Below, one piece after another: positions 18,507-28,088 of a DNA stretch of 64,000 bases. The number at the start of each line of letters is the position of its first letter. Position 1 is the first letter of the stretch. Under the pieces are notes generated by a model, which saw only the letters and a program-made list of their open reading frames with translations, made no database searches and was not told the origin of the DNA. The DNA lies in the NCBI RefSeq assembly GCF_020523825.1, contig NZ_JAJALK010000016.1, forward strand, positions 1 through 64,000, read 5' to 3'. The stretch comes from Methylobacterium brachiatum. Its GTDB lineage: Bacteria; Pseudomonadota; Alphaproteobacteria; Rhizobiales; Beijerinckiaceae. Position numbers and translations under genes: made by a program.

Positions 18507-20449
18507 AAGAGCCTCCGGCCACCGACCCGGGGCGGACCGCGCAGGATCTCCCCGCGCTCGGCCGTCCGGATCACCGTCTGCGTGAAGTGGTTGAGCGAGG
18601 CGTATTCCGCGAAGAACCGATCGAGGATCGCGCCTAGAAGGTAGGGGCCGGTGCCCTCGAACGCCTTGTCGTCGAGGGTCACTGTCACCTCTGTGCCGCG
18701 GGCGGCGCCGGTGCCAGTGCGCTGCCGGAGCCGCCGCACCACGGGACGGCTGTCGACGCTGCGCACGCCGCGGATACGTCGCTCGACGGCGCTGTCGGCG
18801 AGGTCGGCAAACAGCATGAAGGTTTCGCGCAGGGCCTCCGCCCCTCGCCCGGCGCGCGGTTCGACGAGGCCCAGCGGATTGAGGCTCAGCAGGCTGATCA
18901 GCCGCCACGATACGGCGCCGGTGAACAAGGTCTCAGACCGGCCGCGGATCTGCGCCACGACCGGCTCACGCGGTCGCGTGGGTCCGGCGAGGCAGAGCAC
19001 GTCCAAGGCACCGTTGTCGGCGAGGCGAAAATCGGCGCCGGCCTCCCCAACCGGCAGCAAATCAGCCAAGTGCCGGTTCGAGCAGAGGGCGCGCACGCTG
19101 AGTTCGGCGACAGCGCCGTCGCCGTCGATCCCCGAGGGCTCGATCAGCGACAAAAACAAGTCCGTGCCGGTGTAGTCGGAGGTCGATCCGTATTGCCGCT
19201 CTTTGCTCGTGCGCCGCCGGGGCATGCGCCGCACGGTGTAGAACAGCCCCGTAGTCTCGCTCGCCTGTGCGGGGGCGTACAGGGGCCGGACGGGCGTCTT
19301 GCCCGTCCGTTCCGGCTGGTGGGCGTAGACCTGGAGTATGCGATGGGGCTCGAAATCGAGGGGCCGACTGCGATCGGCCACCAGGTGGTACTCGTGTTGG
19401 TTCGGCCGCACCGGGACCCGATCCAGACTCATCTCGAACAGGTTGACCGCCGGCACGGCGTAGAGGGCGAAGGCGTCCGGGCGTACGGCCGAGCCGAGGC
19501 GAGGGTTGGCCTCGTCGAAGGTGAAAACGACGTCGAGCACGCGTGCGCGCACCCCCTGCAGCGCCCGGTTCAAGCCCGTCAGTTTGAAGCCAAGGAACTT
19601 GCGCGGGAAAGCAAAGTACTCACGCAAAAGGTCGAAGCCATCGAAGAGGCGATTGTCCTTCGGGAATAAAGTTTCGCCCGGACCGAAGCCGACCGGCTCC
19701 ACCGCGTCCAGGGGCAGGGGCACGAGCACCGGATCGCCGAACCCGTCCAGGTAGCGAAGGTAAACGCCTAGGCGGTCGGCAAGGATCTGCTCGTAGATCG
19801 CCACCGCGTCTGCTTCGGGCCCGACGAGGTGCACAGGCAACGTGTCGAGCGCGCAACCGGAGAACCACGTCTGTGGATCCTCCGAGGGCTTCGTCGCCTC
19901 GTTCTCTGGTTGCCCGGTGCGGTGGACGAGGGTAAGCCGCAGCCCCGCGGCGACATCGCCACCGCCGATCCCGAGCGCCTGGAGTGAGGCAGGATGGCCG
20001 AAATAGTCGGCGGCGGTGATGTCGAACGGCCAGATCCGCAGGTCGTCGGTCGTTCGGAAGCGGCACGCGGTCTGCCGCTCGCGCTCGCGGTAGGTCGCGT
20101 CGAGATTGGCTCCCCGGGCAATGAGCGGGCCGTCGCGCAGTCCCGGGTCGCCGAACGCGGGGTTGACTTTCGCCAGCATCATCGATGGCGTCGGCGCGAG
20201 ATAGTTCGGGACGAGCTGTTCCAAGAGGTTCTGCGTGAACTCGGGAAACTCATCCTTGATCTTGAGCTGGACCCGTGCGGCGAGGAAAGCGGCGCCTTCG
20301 AGCAGCCCGGTAATCATCGGGTCAGCCTGATTCTCGACCAAGCCGCCGAGGCGTTCGGCGATGCCCGGGAACTCGTCGGCGAATTCGCGCGCGTGCTCGC
20401 GCAAGAAACCAAGTTCACGATTGTAGAGGTCGAGGAACTCACGATTCAT
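18503..20449 (-). CDS. tssF: T6SS baseplate subunit TssF
   Basis: A 648-residue baseplate protein (ImpG/VasA family). The ATG at 20449 begins MNREFLDLYNRELGFLREHA, the classic TssF N-terminus; the 45 codons upstream in the same frame overlap tssE and are not conserved-looking. The core contains EFPGIAERLGGL, then FLAARVQLKIKDEFPEFTQ and LLEQLVPNYLAPTPS. The length is normal for the family. It lies 34 bases after tssE and overlaps tssG. Confidence 0.93.
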   Translation of the reverse strand: MNREFLDLYNRELGFLREHAREFADEFPGIAERLGGLVENQADPMITGLLEGAAFLAARVQLKIKDEFPEFTQNLLEQLVPNYLAPTPSMMLAKVNPAFGDPGLRDGPLIARGANLDATYRERERQTACRFRTTDDLRIWPFDITAADYFGHPASLQALGIGGGDVAAGLRLTLVHRTGQPENEATKPSEDPQTWFSGCALDTLPVHLVGPEADAVAIYEQILADRLGVYLRYLDGFGDPVLVPLPLDAVEPVGFGPGETLFPKDNRLFDGFDLLREYFAFPRKFLGFKLTGLNRALQGVRARVLDVVFTFDEANPRLGSAVRPDAFALYAVPAVNLFEMSLDRVPVRPNQHEYHLVADRSRPLDFEPHRILQVYAHQPERTGKTPVRPLYAPAQASETTGLFYTVRRMPRRRTSKERQYGSTSDYTGTDLFLSLIEPSGIDGDGAVAELSVRALCSNRHLADLLPVGEAGADFRLADNGALDVLCLAGPTRPREPVVAQIRGRSETLFTGAVSWRLISLLSLNPLGLVEPRAGRGAEALRETFMLFADLADSAVERRIRGVRSVDSRPVVRRLRQRTGTGAARGTEVTVTLDDKAFEGTGPYLLGAILDRFFAEYASLNHFTQTVIRTAERGEILRGPPRVGGRRLL

Positions 20450-20483
20450 GCGGAGTGCCCCGGCCCATTCGGACGCGCCTGGC

Positions 20484-21032
20484 TCATCGCCGGGCGACCT
20501 TGATGCGTCCCGTGTCGCGCTCGAGGTCGGCGATGAACTCCACGGGGACGTTGAGCGGGTCGGCCCGAATCTCGGCGCGTACAACGAAGCGCAGCTTCAG
20601 CTCGTTCGGATCGGCGGCATCGTCGCGGCGCGCCACGATGGAGCTCGGCGCCAGCCGCGGCTCAAAGGTCCTCAAAGCTAACTCGATCTCCATGGCGATG
20701 CCATTCACGGCGGCGTCGTCGATGGACATGCGGGCGATATCCACGAAGCCATGGTTGAGGATCGAGCGACGGACATGCGGGAAGGCCGAGAGGTCGATGT
20801 CCGCCGCGAGATGAACGGTGTTCATCAGACGCTCGAGGTCGGTGGAGACGCTGCGCTGGAGATCGCCGGCGTTGATGGCGGAGCGAGGATGCGCCCCGTG
20901 TCCGGAAACGATGCGCCCACCGGACGCGTCACGGCGTTCGATCCGCAGCCGTGCGTCCCGGGCGCTGTTAGCGGTGCGGAAGACGTCCATCAACGGGTTG
21001 CGGGCTCGACCTCCTGCGGTCTTGGCGTTCAT
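20484..21032 (-). CDS. tssE: T6SS baseplate subunit TssE (gp25-like)
   Basis: A 182-residue protein homologous to phage T4 gp25, which nucleates sheath assembly on the baseplate. The gp25-like core occupies about residues 55-180, with INAGDLQRSVSTDLERLMNT, then FPHVRRSILNHGF and IARMSIDDAAVNGIAMEIE, and ends with RDTGRIKVARR. The N-terminal RNPLMDVFR segment is also typical. It lies 119 bases after hcp and just upstream of tssF. Confidence 0.9.
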   Translation of the reverse strand: MNAKTAGGRARNPLMDVFRTANSARDARLRIERRDASGGRIVSGHGAHPRSAINAGDLQRSVSTDLERLMNTVHLAADIDLSAFPHVRRSILNHGFVDIARMSIDDAAVNGIAMEIELALRTFEPRLAPSSIVARRDDAADPNELKLRFVVRAEIRADPLNVPVEFIADLERDTGRIKVARR

Positions 21033-21151
21033 ACCATCGCTCCTGATGCGCCCGTTTCAGTGAGTCGTGGCAGCGTCGACGCACTCGGGCACCAGCATCT
21101 CCCTCCGGCCCGGCACCGCACGCCAGGCCGGAGTGGGGTGCCGAACGAGGT

Positions 21152-21634
21152 TCAGCCGGCGACGTTCTTAGCGATGTGCCACTTGTGCTCAGTTTCGGCT
21201 CCCTTGCTGCCGTCGGCATTCTGGACGGCATATTTCACATGGAACGTGCCAAAATTCAGCGTCACGTTCTCGGTGAGCCGGTCTTCGCCGCCGGAGCCGC
21301 CCATGGACAGATGAGAGACGATGATGTCCTCAAGCTCAACGGTGAGGTACTCGAGCGGCTTATCGCCAGCCTTGCGGACGATCAGCTTGCCTTTCTTGAT
21401 ATGCTTGCCGGCGCAGCAATGCTGGAAGAGAGTTGGGCTGGATTTGTCGATGTACTTCGTGATGCTGAGATCTTGAACGCTCACCTTGCCGGCGCCGGAC
21501 CCCGACCCGACATGCGTGGTGCCAGACTGAGCGGCGCCCCAGGACCACGCCAAGACATCGATCTCGTCTTTGTATTTATCGTCGCGCGATTCGCCCTTGA
21601 TCCCCTCAAGCTTCAGAAAAATGTCGACGGCCAT
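21152..21634 (-). CDS. hcp: T6SS tube protein Hcp (TssD)
   Basis: A 160-residue Hcp that forms the hexameric inner tube and carries or chaperones effectors. The start is MAVDIFLKLEGIKGES, the standard Hcp opening. Further hallmarks are IDVLAWSWG near residue 27, ITKYIDKSSPTLF near 58, and the C-terminal block LNFGTFHVKY. The ATG is preceded by GGAGG at the usual distance (GGGAGGAACCTGAGTT upstream). It lies 155 bases from tssC, enough room for its own promoter, consistent with the high Hcp demand of T6SS. Confidence 0.95.
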   Translation of the reverse strand: MAVDIFLKLEGIKGESRDDKYKDEIDVLAWSWGAAQSGTTHVGSGSGAGKVSVQDLSITKYIDKSSPTLFQHCCAGKHIKKGKLIVRKAGDKPLEYLTVELEDIIVSHLSMGGSGGEDRLTENVTLNFGTFHVKYAVQNADGSKGAETEHKWHIAKNVAG

Positions 21635-21789
21635 AACTCAGGTTCCTCCCGTTCCTGTCCGAGATCTGTAAATGTATCTGACTTGACTTCAAAACGCGCC
21701 ACATGTCGTGGGGCGGCAGAGGGTAATCACGAGAGGAAAAGGCTAGATCTTCATGCCTCGTATCTGAGCCATGCCTGACCCAAGCGCTG

Positions 21790-23301
21790 TCATTGCTGGA
21801 GTGGCGGCAGCCGCGAGACGAGGCTCATACCGATATCCATGCCTTCGAGTTGATAATGTGGCCGCAGGTAGAACTTTGCCGAGTAATAACCGGGGTTCTC
21901 CTCGTCAGCGACTATATCAACCCGGGCAGCAGCGAGGGGCTTGCGAGCCTTGGTCTGCTCACTCGAATTCGTTGGATCGCCATCAACGTATTCGTTGATC
22001 CATTCTTGAAGCCAGCGGGTCAGCTGGTCTTTTTCCTTCGTCGAGCCGATTTTGTCGCGGACCATACACTTCAAGTAGTGAGCGAAGCGCGACACCGCGA
22101 ACATGTAGGGGAGGCGCGACGACAAATTGTCGGACGCGGTTTGATCGACACCGTTCGGACCGAAATACGACCCGGGCTTGTATAGTGACTGCGCACCGAT
22201 AAAGGCGGCTTTATCGGTATTCTTGCGGTGGATCAGCGGAATCAATCCGGATTTTGCCAGCTCCGCCTCGCGACGATCGCTGATCGCGATCTCGGTGGGG
22301 CATTTGAGATCGACGCCACCGTCATCCGTTGGGAAGGTGTGGCAGGGCAGGTTGATCACCTCCCCACCCGACTGAACCCCGCGGATCCGCACAGTCCAGC
22401 CGCAATCCTTGTACGCTCGATTGATGTTCACGCCCATGGCGTAGGCCGCGCTCATCCAGGCATACTTCTCGCCGGAATGACCGTCCGTCTCCTCCTCGAA
22501 CGCGAACTCCTCGACCGGCTCGGTCTTGGCCCCGTAGGGGACTCTGGAAAGCACTCGCGGCATGCAAAGCCCGACGTAACGAGAGTCTGGCAACTCGCGC
22601 AGGCTCTTCCACTGGGCGTAATCGGGCGTATCGAAGATCTTCCCTAAATCTCGCGGGTTGGCGAGTTCTGTAAAGGCGTCCATCCTGAGAAGGGTGGGAT
22701 CGGCTGCAGCGAAGAACGGCGCATGTGCGGAGCTCGCGATCTTCCCAAACTCACGCAGCAATTGTACATCCTGCGGCAGGTGACTGAAAGCGTAATCAGC
22801 AACCAGACATCCATAAGGCTGACCGCCCAGCTGACCGAACTCGGACTCGTAAACCTTCTTAAATAGCGGGCTCTGATCCCAACGAGCGCCGGTGAAAAGG
22901 CGTAAGTTCTTGAACACTTCCTGCTTCGAAGCGTTCAGAACCTTAATTTTCAACGTAGAATCCGTCTCGGAATTGAACACGAGATAGTTCAGCCCACGCC
23001 ATGCGCTCTCGATCTTCTGAAACTCAGGCGCGTGGATGATCGTGTTGACCTGTGCGGTCAACTTTTCGTCGATGCGGGCGATCATCTCCTCGATCGTATC
23101 GAGGACGTCCTCTTTGATCAGCGCAGTGTTCGACAGGGCTTCTCGAACCAGGGTACCGACAGCGTTCTCGACTTCTGTCGCCGCGCGTTCGGTGCGCGGC
23201 TTGAAGCTTTGCTTCAGCAGGTCCGCGAACTCGCTCGCGTCCGCCGTCTGCTGCTCCGCGGACGCGGCGCCTTGCGCAAACTCGGGATTTCCGGCGGCCA
23301 T
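21790..23301 (-). CDS. tssC: T6SS sheath large subunit TssC
   Basis: TssC (VipB/ImpD) forms the contractile sheath with TssB. The protein has 503 residues starting MAAGNPEFAQGAAS at 23301; the 30 codons before this overlap tssB and are not TssC-like. The conserved core includes IESAWRGLNYLVFNSE, then DPTLLRMDAFTELANPRDL and WKSLRELPDSRYVGLCMPR. The C-terminal handshake region ends YYSAKFYLRPHYQLEGMDI. It sits 52 bases after tssB. Confidence 0.95.
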   Translation of the reverse strand: MAAGNPEFAQGAASAEQQTADASEFADLLKQSFKPRTERAATEVENAVGTLVREALSNTALIKEDVLDTIEEMIARIDEKLTAQVNTIIHAPEFQKIESAWRGLNYLVFNSETDSTLKIKVLNASKQEVFKNLRLFTGARWDQSPLFKKVYESEFGQLGGQPYGCLVADYAFSHLPQDVQLLREFGKIASSAHAPFFAAADPTLLRMDAFTELANPRDLGKIFDTPDYAQWKSLRELPDSRYVGLCMPRVLSRVPYGAKTEPVEEFAFEEETDGHSGEKYAWMSAAYAMGVNINRAYKDCGWTVRIRGVQSGGEVINLPCHTFPTDDGGVDLKCPTEIAISDRREAELAKSGLIPLIHRKNTDKAAFIGAQSLYKPGSYFGPNGVDQTASDNLSSRLPYMFAVSRFAHYLKCMVRDKIGSTKEKDQLTRWLQEWINEYVDGDPTNSSEQTKARKPLAAARVDIVADEENPGYYSAKFYLRPHYQLEGMDIGMSLVSRLPPLQQ

Positions 23302-23353
23302 CGATGCGCCTTTCAGGGTTCGGAATGGAGTGAGGGGCGAGGCGCGCGTCGCC

Positions 23354-23875
23354 TCAGGACTCGGAGGACTCAGGCGACGCGGTCGGCACAAGCCGCTGGG
23401 CTAAGGCTTCCATCAGGGCCGGATCCTTGAGGAGAGCTTTGATCTGATCGCTCGCCGCGACCTTCCCATCCATGTAGCGAAGCAAGTTGGAGAGCTGCTC
23501 GCGCGCTTCCAGCAGTTTGGCGAGCGCGGGAACCTGACGCGCCACCGCGGCAGGACCGAAATCGTCCATCTTCCGGAAATGCAGCTCGACCGACATTTTG
23601 TCCTGACTGCCCGTCAGCCGATCCTCGACGTTGAAGCGCACCGCGGGCCCGACGGCAGCCATTCGCTTCTCGAAGTTGTCCATATCGTATTCAAGGAAAT
23701 CACGATCGGCCATGTCCGGCTTCTCGACCGTTGAGGCGTTGCCCGACAGATCGGCCAGCACACCCATGACGAAAGGCAACTCGACCTTGCGCTCCGCGTC
23801 GTAGGGATCCTCATACGTGATGTGCACGCGCGGAGGTCGGTTGCGCTTGATGAACTTTTGACTCGAATCGGCCAT
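23354..23875 (-). CDS. tssB: T6SS sheath small subunit TssB
   Basis: TssB (VipA/ImpC) is the small sheath subunit. The protein has 173 residues, opening with QKFIKRNRPPRVHITYE and containing LPFVMGVLADLSG and FLEYDMDNFEKRM, all signature blocks. The C-terminal helix (LAKLLEAREQLSNLL) is the region contacted by ClpV in other systems. It is first in the tssB-tssC-hcp-tssE-tssF-tssG-clpV run and follows an AT-rich gap with a likely promoter. Confidence 0.95.
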   Translation of the reverse strand: MADSSQKFIKRNRPPRVHITYEDPYDAERKVELPFVMGVLADLSGNASTVEKPDMADRDFLEYDMDNFEKRMAAVGPAVRFNVEDRLTGSQDKMSVELHFRKMDDFGPAAVARQVPALAKLLEAREQLSNLLRYMDGKVAASDQIKALLKDPALMEALAQRLVPTASPESSES

Positions 23876-24200
23876 CAGAGCGCTTCTTTCGATGGAATCA
23901 ATACAGAAAACCGGGACTTAGACCGGTATCCAGCACGGGGTCCATAGATTCCAGCCCCTACGCTATGCTTGGCAGTCGTACAGATTTTCCACCACCACGC
24001 AAGAGGCGGATGCTACCGAGAACGCTATTATCGGTCAGATGTACCCCAGAAGCGGCACATTAATTCAATCAAGGACTTGCTGTCAAACAATCCAATTAAT
24101 CGAGTAAAAATAGAGACTAAATTTGACTAGTTTAGCTTCTTGGATGTCGCCGCGGCGTCCGCAGCCCAGTGCGCCCGACGGATCAACTGCGAACGAGGGG
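23876..24200. other. AT-rich gap between tssA and tssB
   Basis: About 325 bases without a gene, less GC-rich than the flanking T6SS genes. The only clear content is a sigma70-like promoter on the minus strand. The gap separates tssA from the tssB-clpV run, which suggests that they are separately transcribed. Confidence 0.5.
24059..24086 (-). promoter_or_regulatory. Candidate sigma70 promoter for tssB-clpV
   Basis: On the minus strand a perfect TTGACA (24081-24086) is followed after 16 bases by ATTAAT (24059-24064), four of six matches to the -10 consensus. It points towards tssB, giving a leader of about 175 bases. Confidence 0.45.
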
Positions 24201-25535
24201 TTAATCCGCCCCCGGATCCGAAAGCACATCTTTGAGAACGGCGAGAAAATCACGGTCCGCGAGGGCTGCGGCCTTCTCAAGTAGGAGCGGGATCGGGCTG
24301 GCGGGCTCCGATTGGCGGAAATAGTGTCCTGTCTCGCGTAGCAGCGCGACGGCCTCGCCCCTCGTCGTCGCGCGGAACTTGGGTGCGGACGCGTCCGACG
24401 CCTCCGTAGCATTTTGGCTCTGATCGAGCGTCGGATCCGAGGCTTGGTCCACCCCTCCGACGTCCGGCACCGCAGCGAGTTGGTCGAACGTCAGGCGCAA
24501 CTTGCGCCCGGCACCGAGCACGATGGCAACCTCGGGGGCTTGATCCGGCATCAGGATGCGCATCACCTCGACGAAGGACTTGCCAACGAGGGTCTGAGCC
24601 TGCCGCACGAGAACTTCGGCAAGGCTCGACGGTTCATGCGTCCGGAGATAGAGCGCCGCTGCCGCAAGGGCTGACGCGGCCTGAGACGTGCTCGTGATTG
24701 CGCCGACGGACGGCACGTGAACGGACGCGGGCACCGCGAGAGCGGGCTCCTGCGCCCCCGCTTGTGGTGTGGCCGGCACCCCATCGGGAGCGCCGACGAA
24801 CTCGCGCATGCGCGCGATGAGCTCCTTCAGCCGCCCCAGGTCGACGGCGCCTCCGCCGCCGCCGCGGGACAGGGTGGCGGCCCCGATCCGGCCGATTGCA
24901 TCGGCGACCGTCGCGAGATCGACTCGCGTCGCCGCCAGTGTGTCCGGTTCCGCGTCCTCAAGCGCACGCGTGATCGCGGCGCGGTCGGGCCCCGGATCCT
25001 GGCCGGCCGGCGGTACCTCGCCGGTGGCCACCATCTGGTTCCGGAAGGTAATCGGTCCGTAGCGGCGACTTCGAAACAGCGTCGTGTGCTGGAGCGGCAG
25101 GATGACGGTCGGATTGTCTTCGAGGGCCTGCAGGACGGCGGCGCGGAAATCGTAATCGTCTCCTGCGCCGCGCGGATGCACGCCGTCCCATCGTGCTTCG
25201 AGGAGCCCCGCGACCGCTGCGAGAACCTGCCCAAATCCGCGCAAATCGCGGTCGAGCATGGCCAGCCTGCCGAGCAGTGCGAAGAGGCGCAGGTCGCGCG
25301 TCCGATCCAGAAGGTCGAGGAGGAGCTCTGACTCTCGCGCGAAATCGATGTGGGAGCGATCGAAAATCTTCAGCTCGCCCCCCTCCCGGTAGAGGTAGAA
25401 GGACGGCAGCCGGCTCTCGGCGCGCGCGACGCCGTTTAGGAAATCGGGATCCCCGGCCTCATCGAGGTCGTCTCCGCAGGGCAAGGCCTCGGTAATCGGA
25501 TCGAGGAACCGATCCGGATTGATGTCGAGTGCCAT
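24201..25535 (-). CDS. tssA: T6SS assembly protein TssA
   Basis: A 444-residue TssA (ImpA family), which coordinates baseplate and sheath-tube polymerisation. The ImpA N-terminal domain is clear: PCGDDLDEAGDPDFL near residue 19, SHIDFARESELLLDLL, and LLEARWDGVHPR near 110. A Gly-rich linker (SRGGGGGAVD) leads to the C-terminal part with SLAEVLVRQAQTLVGKSF and MRILMPDQAP. The start MALDINPDRFLDPI fits the family. It is 13 bases downstream of the OmpA-like gene, probably co-transcribed with it. Confidence 0.9.
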   Translation of the reverse strand: MALDINPDRFLDPITEALPCGDDLDEAGDPDFLNGVARAESRLPSFYLYREGGELKIFDRSHIDFARESELLLDLLDRTRDLRLFALLGRLAMLDRDLRGFGQVLAAVAGLLEARWDGVHPRGAGDDYDFRAAVLQALEDNPTVILPLQHTTLFRSRRYGPITFRNQMVATGEVPPAGQDPGPDRAAITRALEDAEPDTLAATRVDLATVADAIGRIGAATLSRGGGGGAVDLGRLKELIARMREFVGAPDGVPATPQAGAQEPALAVPASVHVPSVGAITSTSQAASALAAAALYLRTHEPSSLAEVLVRQAQTLVGKSFVEVMRILMPDQAPEVAIVLGAGRKLRLTFDQLAAVPDVGGVDQASDPTLDQSQNATEASDASAPKFRATTRGEAVALLRETGHYFRQSEPASPIPLLLEKAAALADRDFLAVLKDVLSDPGAD

Positions 25536-25548
25536 AAGAGGCGAGCGC

Positions 25549-26109
25549 CTAATCCGCCCTCAGACGTGTCTCGACCCGCCGGTTCTGGCTGGAGAATGAG
25601 TCCTGGACCAGGGGCTTCAGCTTGCCATAGCCCTTCGCCTCCAGCCGCGCGGCCGGGATGCCGTGCGCTGTCAAGAAATCCACGACCGACCGCGCTCGAC
25701 GCATTGAGAGATCGAGGTTGAACGCGTCGCTGCCGGTCCCGTCGGTGTGCCCCTCGACGACGAACTGCGCCCTATCCAGGGCTGGGTCGCTGAGGGCACG
25801 CGCGAACTCGTCGAGGTTCGACCGGGCGGATGCCGTGAGGTTGGTCGAATTGTAGTCGAAATTCACCCGCAGGTCGAAGCCTTCGACCGGCTTTGAGCGG
25901 TCTTGGACCTGCTTCGCACACTCGCTCTCCGTGCCGATACAGAGTGCGCGCGTCTCCCCGAGGTCGGCACGCTTGGCCGGCGCAAAGTGTTTGACGATGT
26001 CCGACGCCTTATAGGCCGGATCGGCGCAGGCCGCCGTCGCCGCAGAAACGGCAGCCGCGAACAGCGTGAGGGTCAGGATGCGGGCAGGGCGCCGGATCGA
26101 AGCACTCAT
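25549..26109 (-). CDS. OmpA-like peptidoglycan-binding envelope protein
   Basis: A 186-residue exported protein. The N-terminal signal sequence ends in SAATAAC, which could be a weak lipobox or a type I cleavage site. The OmpA C-terminal domain occupies about 75-186, with VNFDYNSTNLT, then VVEGHTDGTGSDAFN and LSMRRARSVVDFL, and KGYGKLKP near the end. Such domains bind diaminopimelate-containing peptidoglycan. It is the first gene of the minus T6SS arm, directly before tssA. It may anchor the machine to the cell wall, adding to the OmpA domain of TssL; it is not a TssJ homologue. Confidence 0.85.
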   Translation of the reverse strand: MSASIRRPARILTLTLFAAAVSAATAACADPAYKASDIVKHFAPAKRADLGETRALCIGTESECAKQVQDRSKPVEGFDLRVNFDYNSTNLTASARSNLDEFARALSDPALDRAQFVVEGHTDGTGSDAFNLDLSMRRARSVVDFLTAHGIPAARLEAKGYGKLKPLVQDSFSSQNRRVETRLRAD

Positions 26110-26119
26110 GATATGAGAC

Positions 26120-26149
26120 TTGACACCTCAAACGGGGCCGATCGATGAT
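26120..26149 (+). promoter_or_regulatory. Candidate promoter for the plus T6SS arm
   Basis: TTGACA (26120-26125), an 18-base spacer, then GATGAT (26144-26149), lying in the 106-base divergent gap about 65 bases before vgrG. The -35 is perfect and the -10 is weak. Confidence 0.3.
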
Positions 26150-26215
26150 TAACTAGCGATCGCGTGAGAACTAGTCTAACGCGGATAGGGCAGTAACGCC
26201 AGCGCGGATCAGATC

Positions 26216-28048
26216 GTGGACTACGGAGCCCCTTCGCAGCAAGGCCGCATTGCCGAAATCGTAACGACCGCCGGTCGCGACAAGTTTGTGCTCGTTCATT
26301 TGGACGCCGAAGAAGGCCTCGACCGCCTGTTCGAATATAGAGTCGAGGCCCTGTGCGAGGATCCGAATTACGATTTTGACAAGCTACTCGGTCGGAATGC
26401 GCACATTCGTTTCCGATCTTACGATGACGTCGATAGATACTACAACGGTATCGTTGTGGATGCGCAATGGGCCGGCGTCCACCAGGATCTACATGCCTAC
26501 AGACTGACGCTCCGTCCCTGGCTCTGGCTTCTCGGCCGCCGGTCGGATTGCCGCATCTTTAAGGACAAGACCGTCCTGGATATCGTCGAGGACGTATTCA
26601 AGGGCGCCGGCTTCGGCGATTTCGAGGTCAAGGCCAATCGCGGCGACTATGAAAAAATCGAATATTGCGTGCAATATCGCGAAAGTGATCTGAATTTCGT
26701 CAGTCGCCTACTCGAAGAGTGGGGTCTGTACACGTTCTACGAGCACAGCGCCAACAAACATCTTCTGATTCTTGCCGATTCACGATCCTGTCATCGGCCG
26801 GTCGAGGCGGGCGGTGGCGCCATACCGTTTATCCCACTGACTGAGCGAGACCGGCGCGAACGCGAGCACGTCTCGGCGTGGCGCGCCGACCGACGATTCC
26901 GCACCGGCACCTTCGCGACGAACGATTTCGATTACATGAAGCCAACCGCCAACCTGAAGGCGGATTCCAGCGGTTCCGAACGGTACGAGAAGGCGGCCCT
27001 GGAGGCTTACGACTTTCCGGGCCGCTACACGGAGCGGGATCTCGGAAAGAAGCGCGCAAAGGTGCAGCTCGAGGCCGAGCAGGCGCCCGACCACCGCCGC
27101 AGCGCCACCGGCGATGCTGCGAGCCTCTACCCCGGAGCGCTTGTGACGATTCGGAACCACCCCTCGGATGACGGGCAGTACCTCGTCGTCTCGGCCCGCC
27201 ACGTGATCAGTCCAGAGGCTTACCGCAGCGGCACTGGCTCGGGCGCGGGCGCACTGTACCACGGCACCTATGAGTTGCAGCCGATCGACCGACCCTACCG
27301 CGCGCCGCTCATCACGCCTCGTCCGAGGGTGCAGGGGCCACAGACCGCCCTCGTGACCGCGCGCAAGGGCAAGGAAGGCGAGGAGATCGATGTCGACGAG
27401 GAGGGGAGGATCTTCGTGCAGTTCCACTGGAACCGGGACAAGGACAGGATCTCCCGCCCCGTGCGCGTGGCACAAATGTGGTCAGGCAAGTCCTGGGGCT
27501 TCCAGGTCATCCCGCGCGTCGGCCAGGAAGTCGTGGTGCAGTTCCTGGAGGGGGACCCGGATCATCCGCTCGTGGTCGGGACGGTGTACAATAAGGAATA
27601 CCCCTATCCCTTCAAGCTGCCGAGCGAAAAAACGGTCTCGGGCATGAAGTCCGACTCGACCAAGGGGCACGGGGGATACAATCAACTGACGTTCGACGAT
27701 AAGAAATCTTCGGAGAAGATCGACGTGCGTGCCGAGAAGGACCTGGACGCGGTGGTGCGCCACGCCGAGACCCGCGAGGTCGGCGTCGCCTTCGAGACGC
27801 CGAGCGGAAAGCCCTCGCGCACGACGGTGATCAAGAACGGGGACGACAGCTTCAAGGTCGAGAGCGGCAACTGGAAGAACGACGTTGCCCAGGAAGTGCA
27901 CATCAAGGCGGGGACCAAGGTCGTGATTGAGTGCGGCGCGAGCAAGATCACCATGGACCCGGCCTCGATCACTATCGAGGCCGGAATGATCAAGCTGCAA
28001 GGTACGGCGCTGATCGAAGAGAAGGCGCCTCTCATCACGCTGAATTGA
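26216..28048 (+). CDS. vgrG: T6SS spike protein VgrG (TssI)
   Basis: A 610-residue VgrG forming the trimeric spike tip. The gp27-like base domain includes LVHLDAEEGLDRLFEYRVEA near residue 26, RYYNGIVVDAQWAG near 77, and QYRESDLNFVSRLLEEWG near 152. The gp5-like OB fold follows, with EGRIFVQFHW and MWSGKSWGFQVIPRVGQEV near 420, then FLEGDPDHPLVVGTVYN. The C-terminal beta-spike ends in short repeats and TALIEEKAPLITLN; there is no extension, so the effector must be carried otherwise (PAAR or Hcp). The start is GTG at 26216. It opens the plus T6SS arm. Confidence 0.95.
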   Translation: MDYGAPSQQGRIAEIVTTAGRDKFVLVHLDAEEGLDRLFEYRVEALCEDPNYDFDKLLGRNAHIRFRSYDDVDRYYNGIVVDAQWAGVHQDLHAYRLTLRPWLWLLGRRSDCRIFKDKTVLDIVEDVFKGAGFGDFEVKANRGDYEKIEYCVQYRESDLNFVSRLLEEWGLYTFYEHSANKHLLILADSRSCHRPVEAGGGAIPFIPLTERDRREREHVSAWRADRRFRTGTFATNDFDYMKPTANLKADSSGSERYEKAALEAYDFPGRYTERDLGKKRAKVQLEAEQAPDHRRSATGDAASLYPGALVTIRNHPSDDGQYLVVSARHVISPEAYRSGTGSGAGALYHGTYELQPIDRPYRAPLITPRPRVQGPQTALVTARKGKEGEEIDVDEEGRIFVQFHWNRDKDRISRPVRVAQMWSGKSWGFQVIPRVGQEVVVQFLEGDPDHPLVVGTVYNKEYPYPFKLPSEKTVSGMKSDSTKGHGGYNQLTFDDKKSSEKIDVRAEKDLDAVVRHAETREVGVAFETPSGKPSRTTVIKNGDDSFKVESGNWKNDVAQEVHIKAGTKVVIECGASKITMDPASITIEAGMIKLQGTALIEEKAPLITLN

Positions 28049-28088
28049 GCCCCCGTACGTGACGGTCCTCAAGATATAATGGTCCCCC

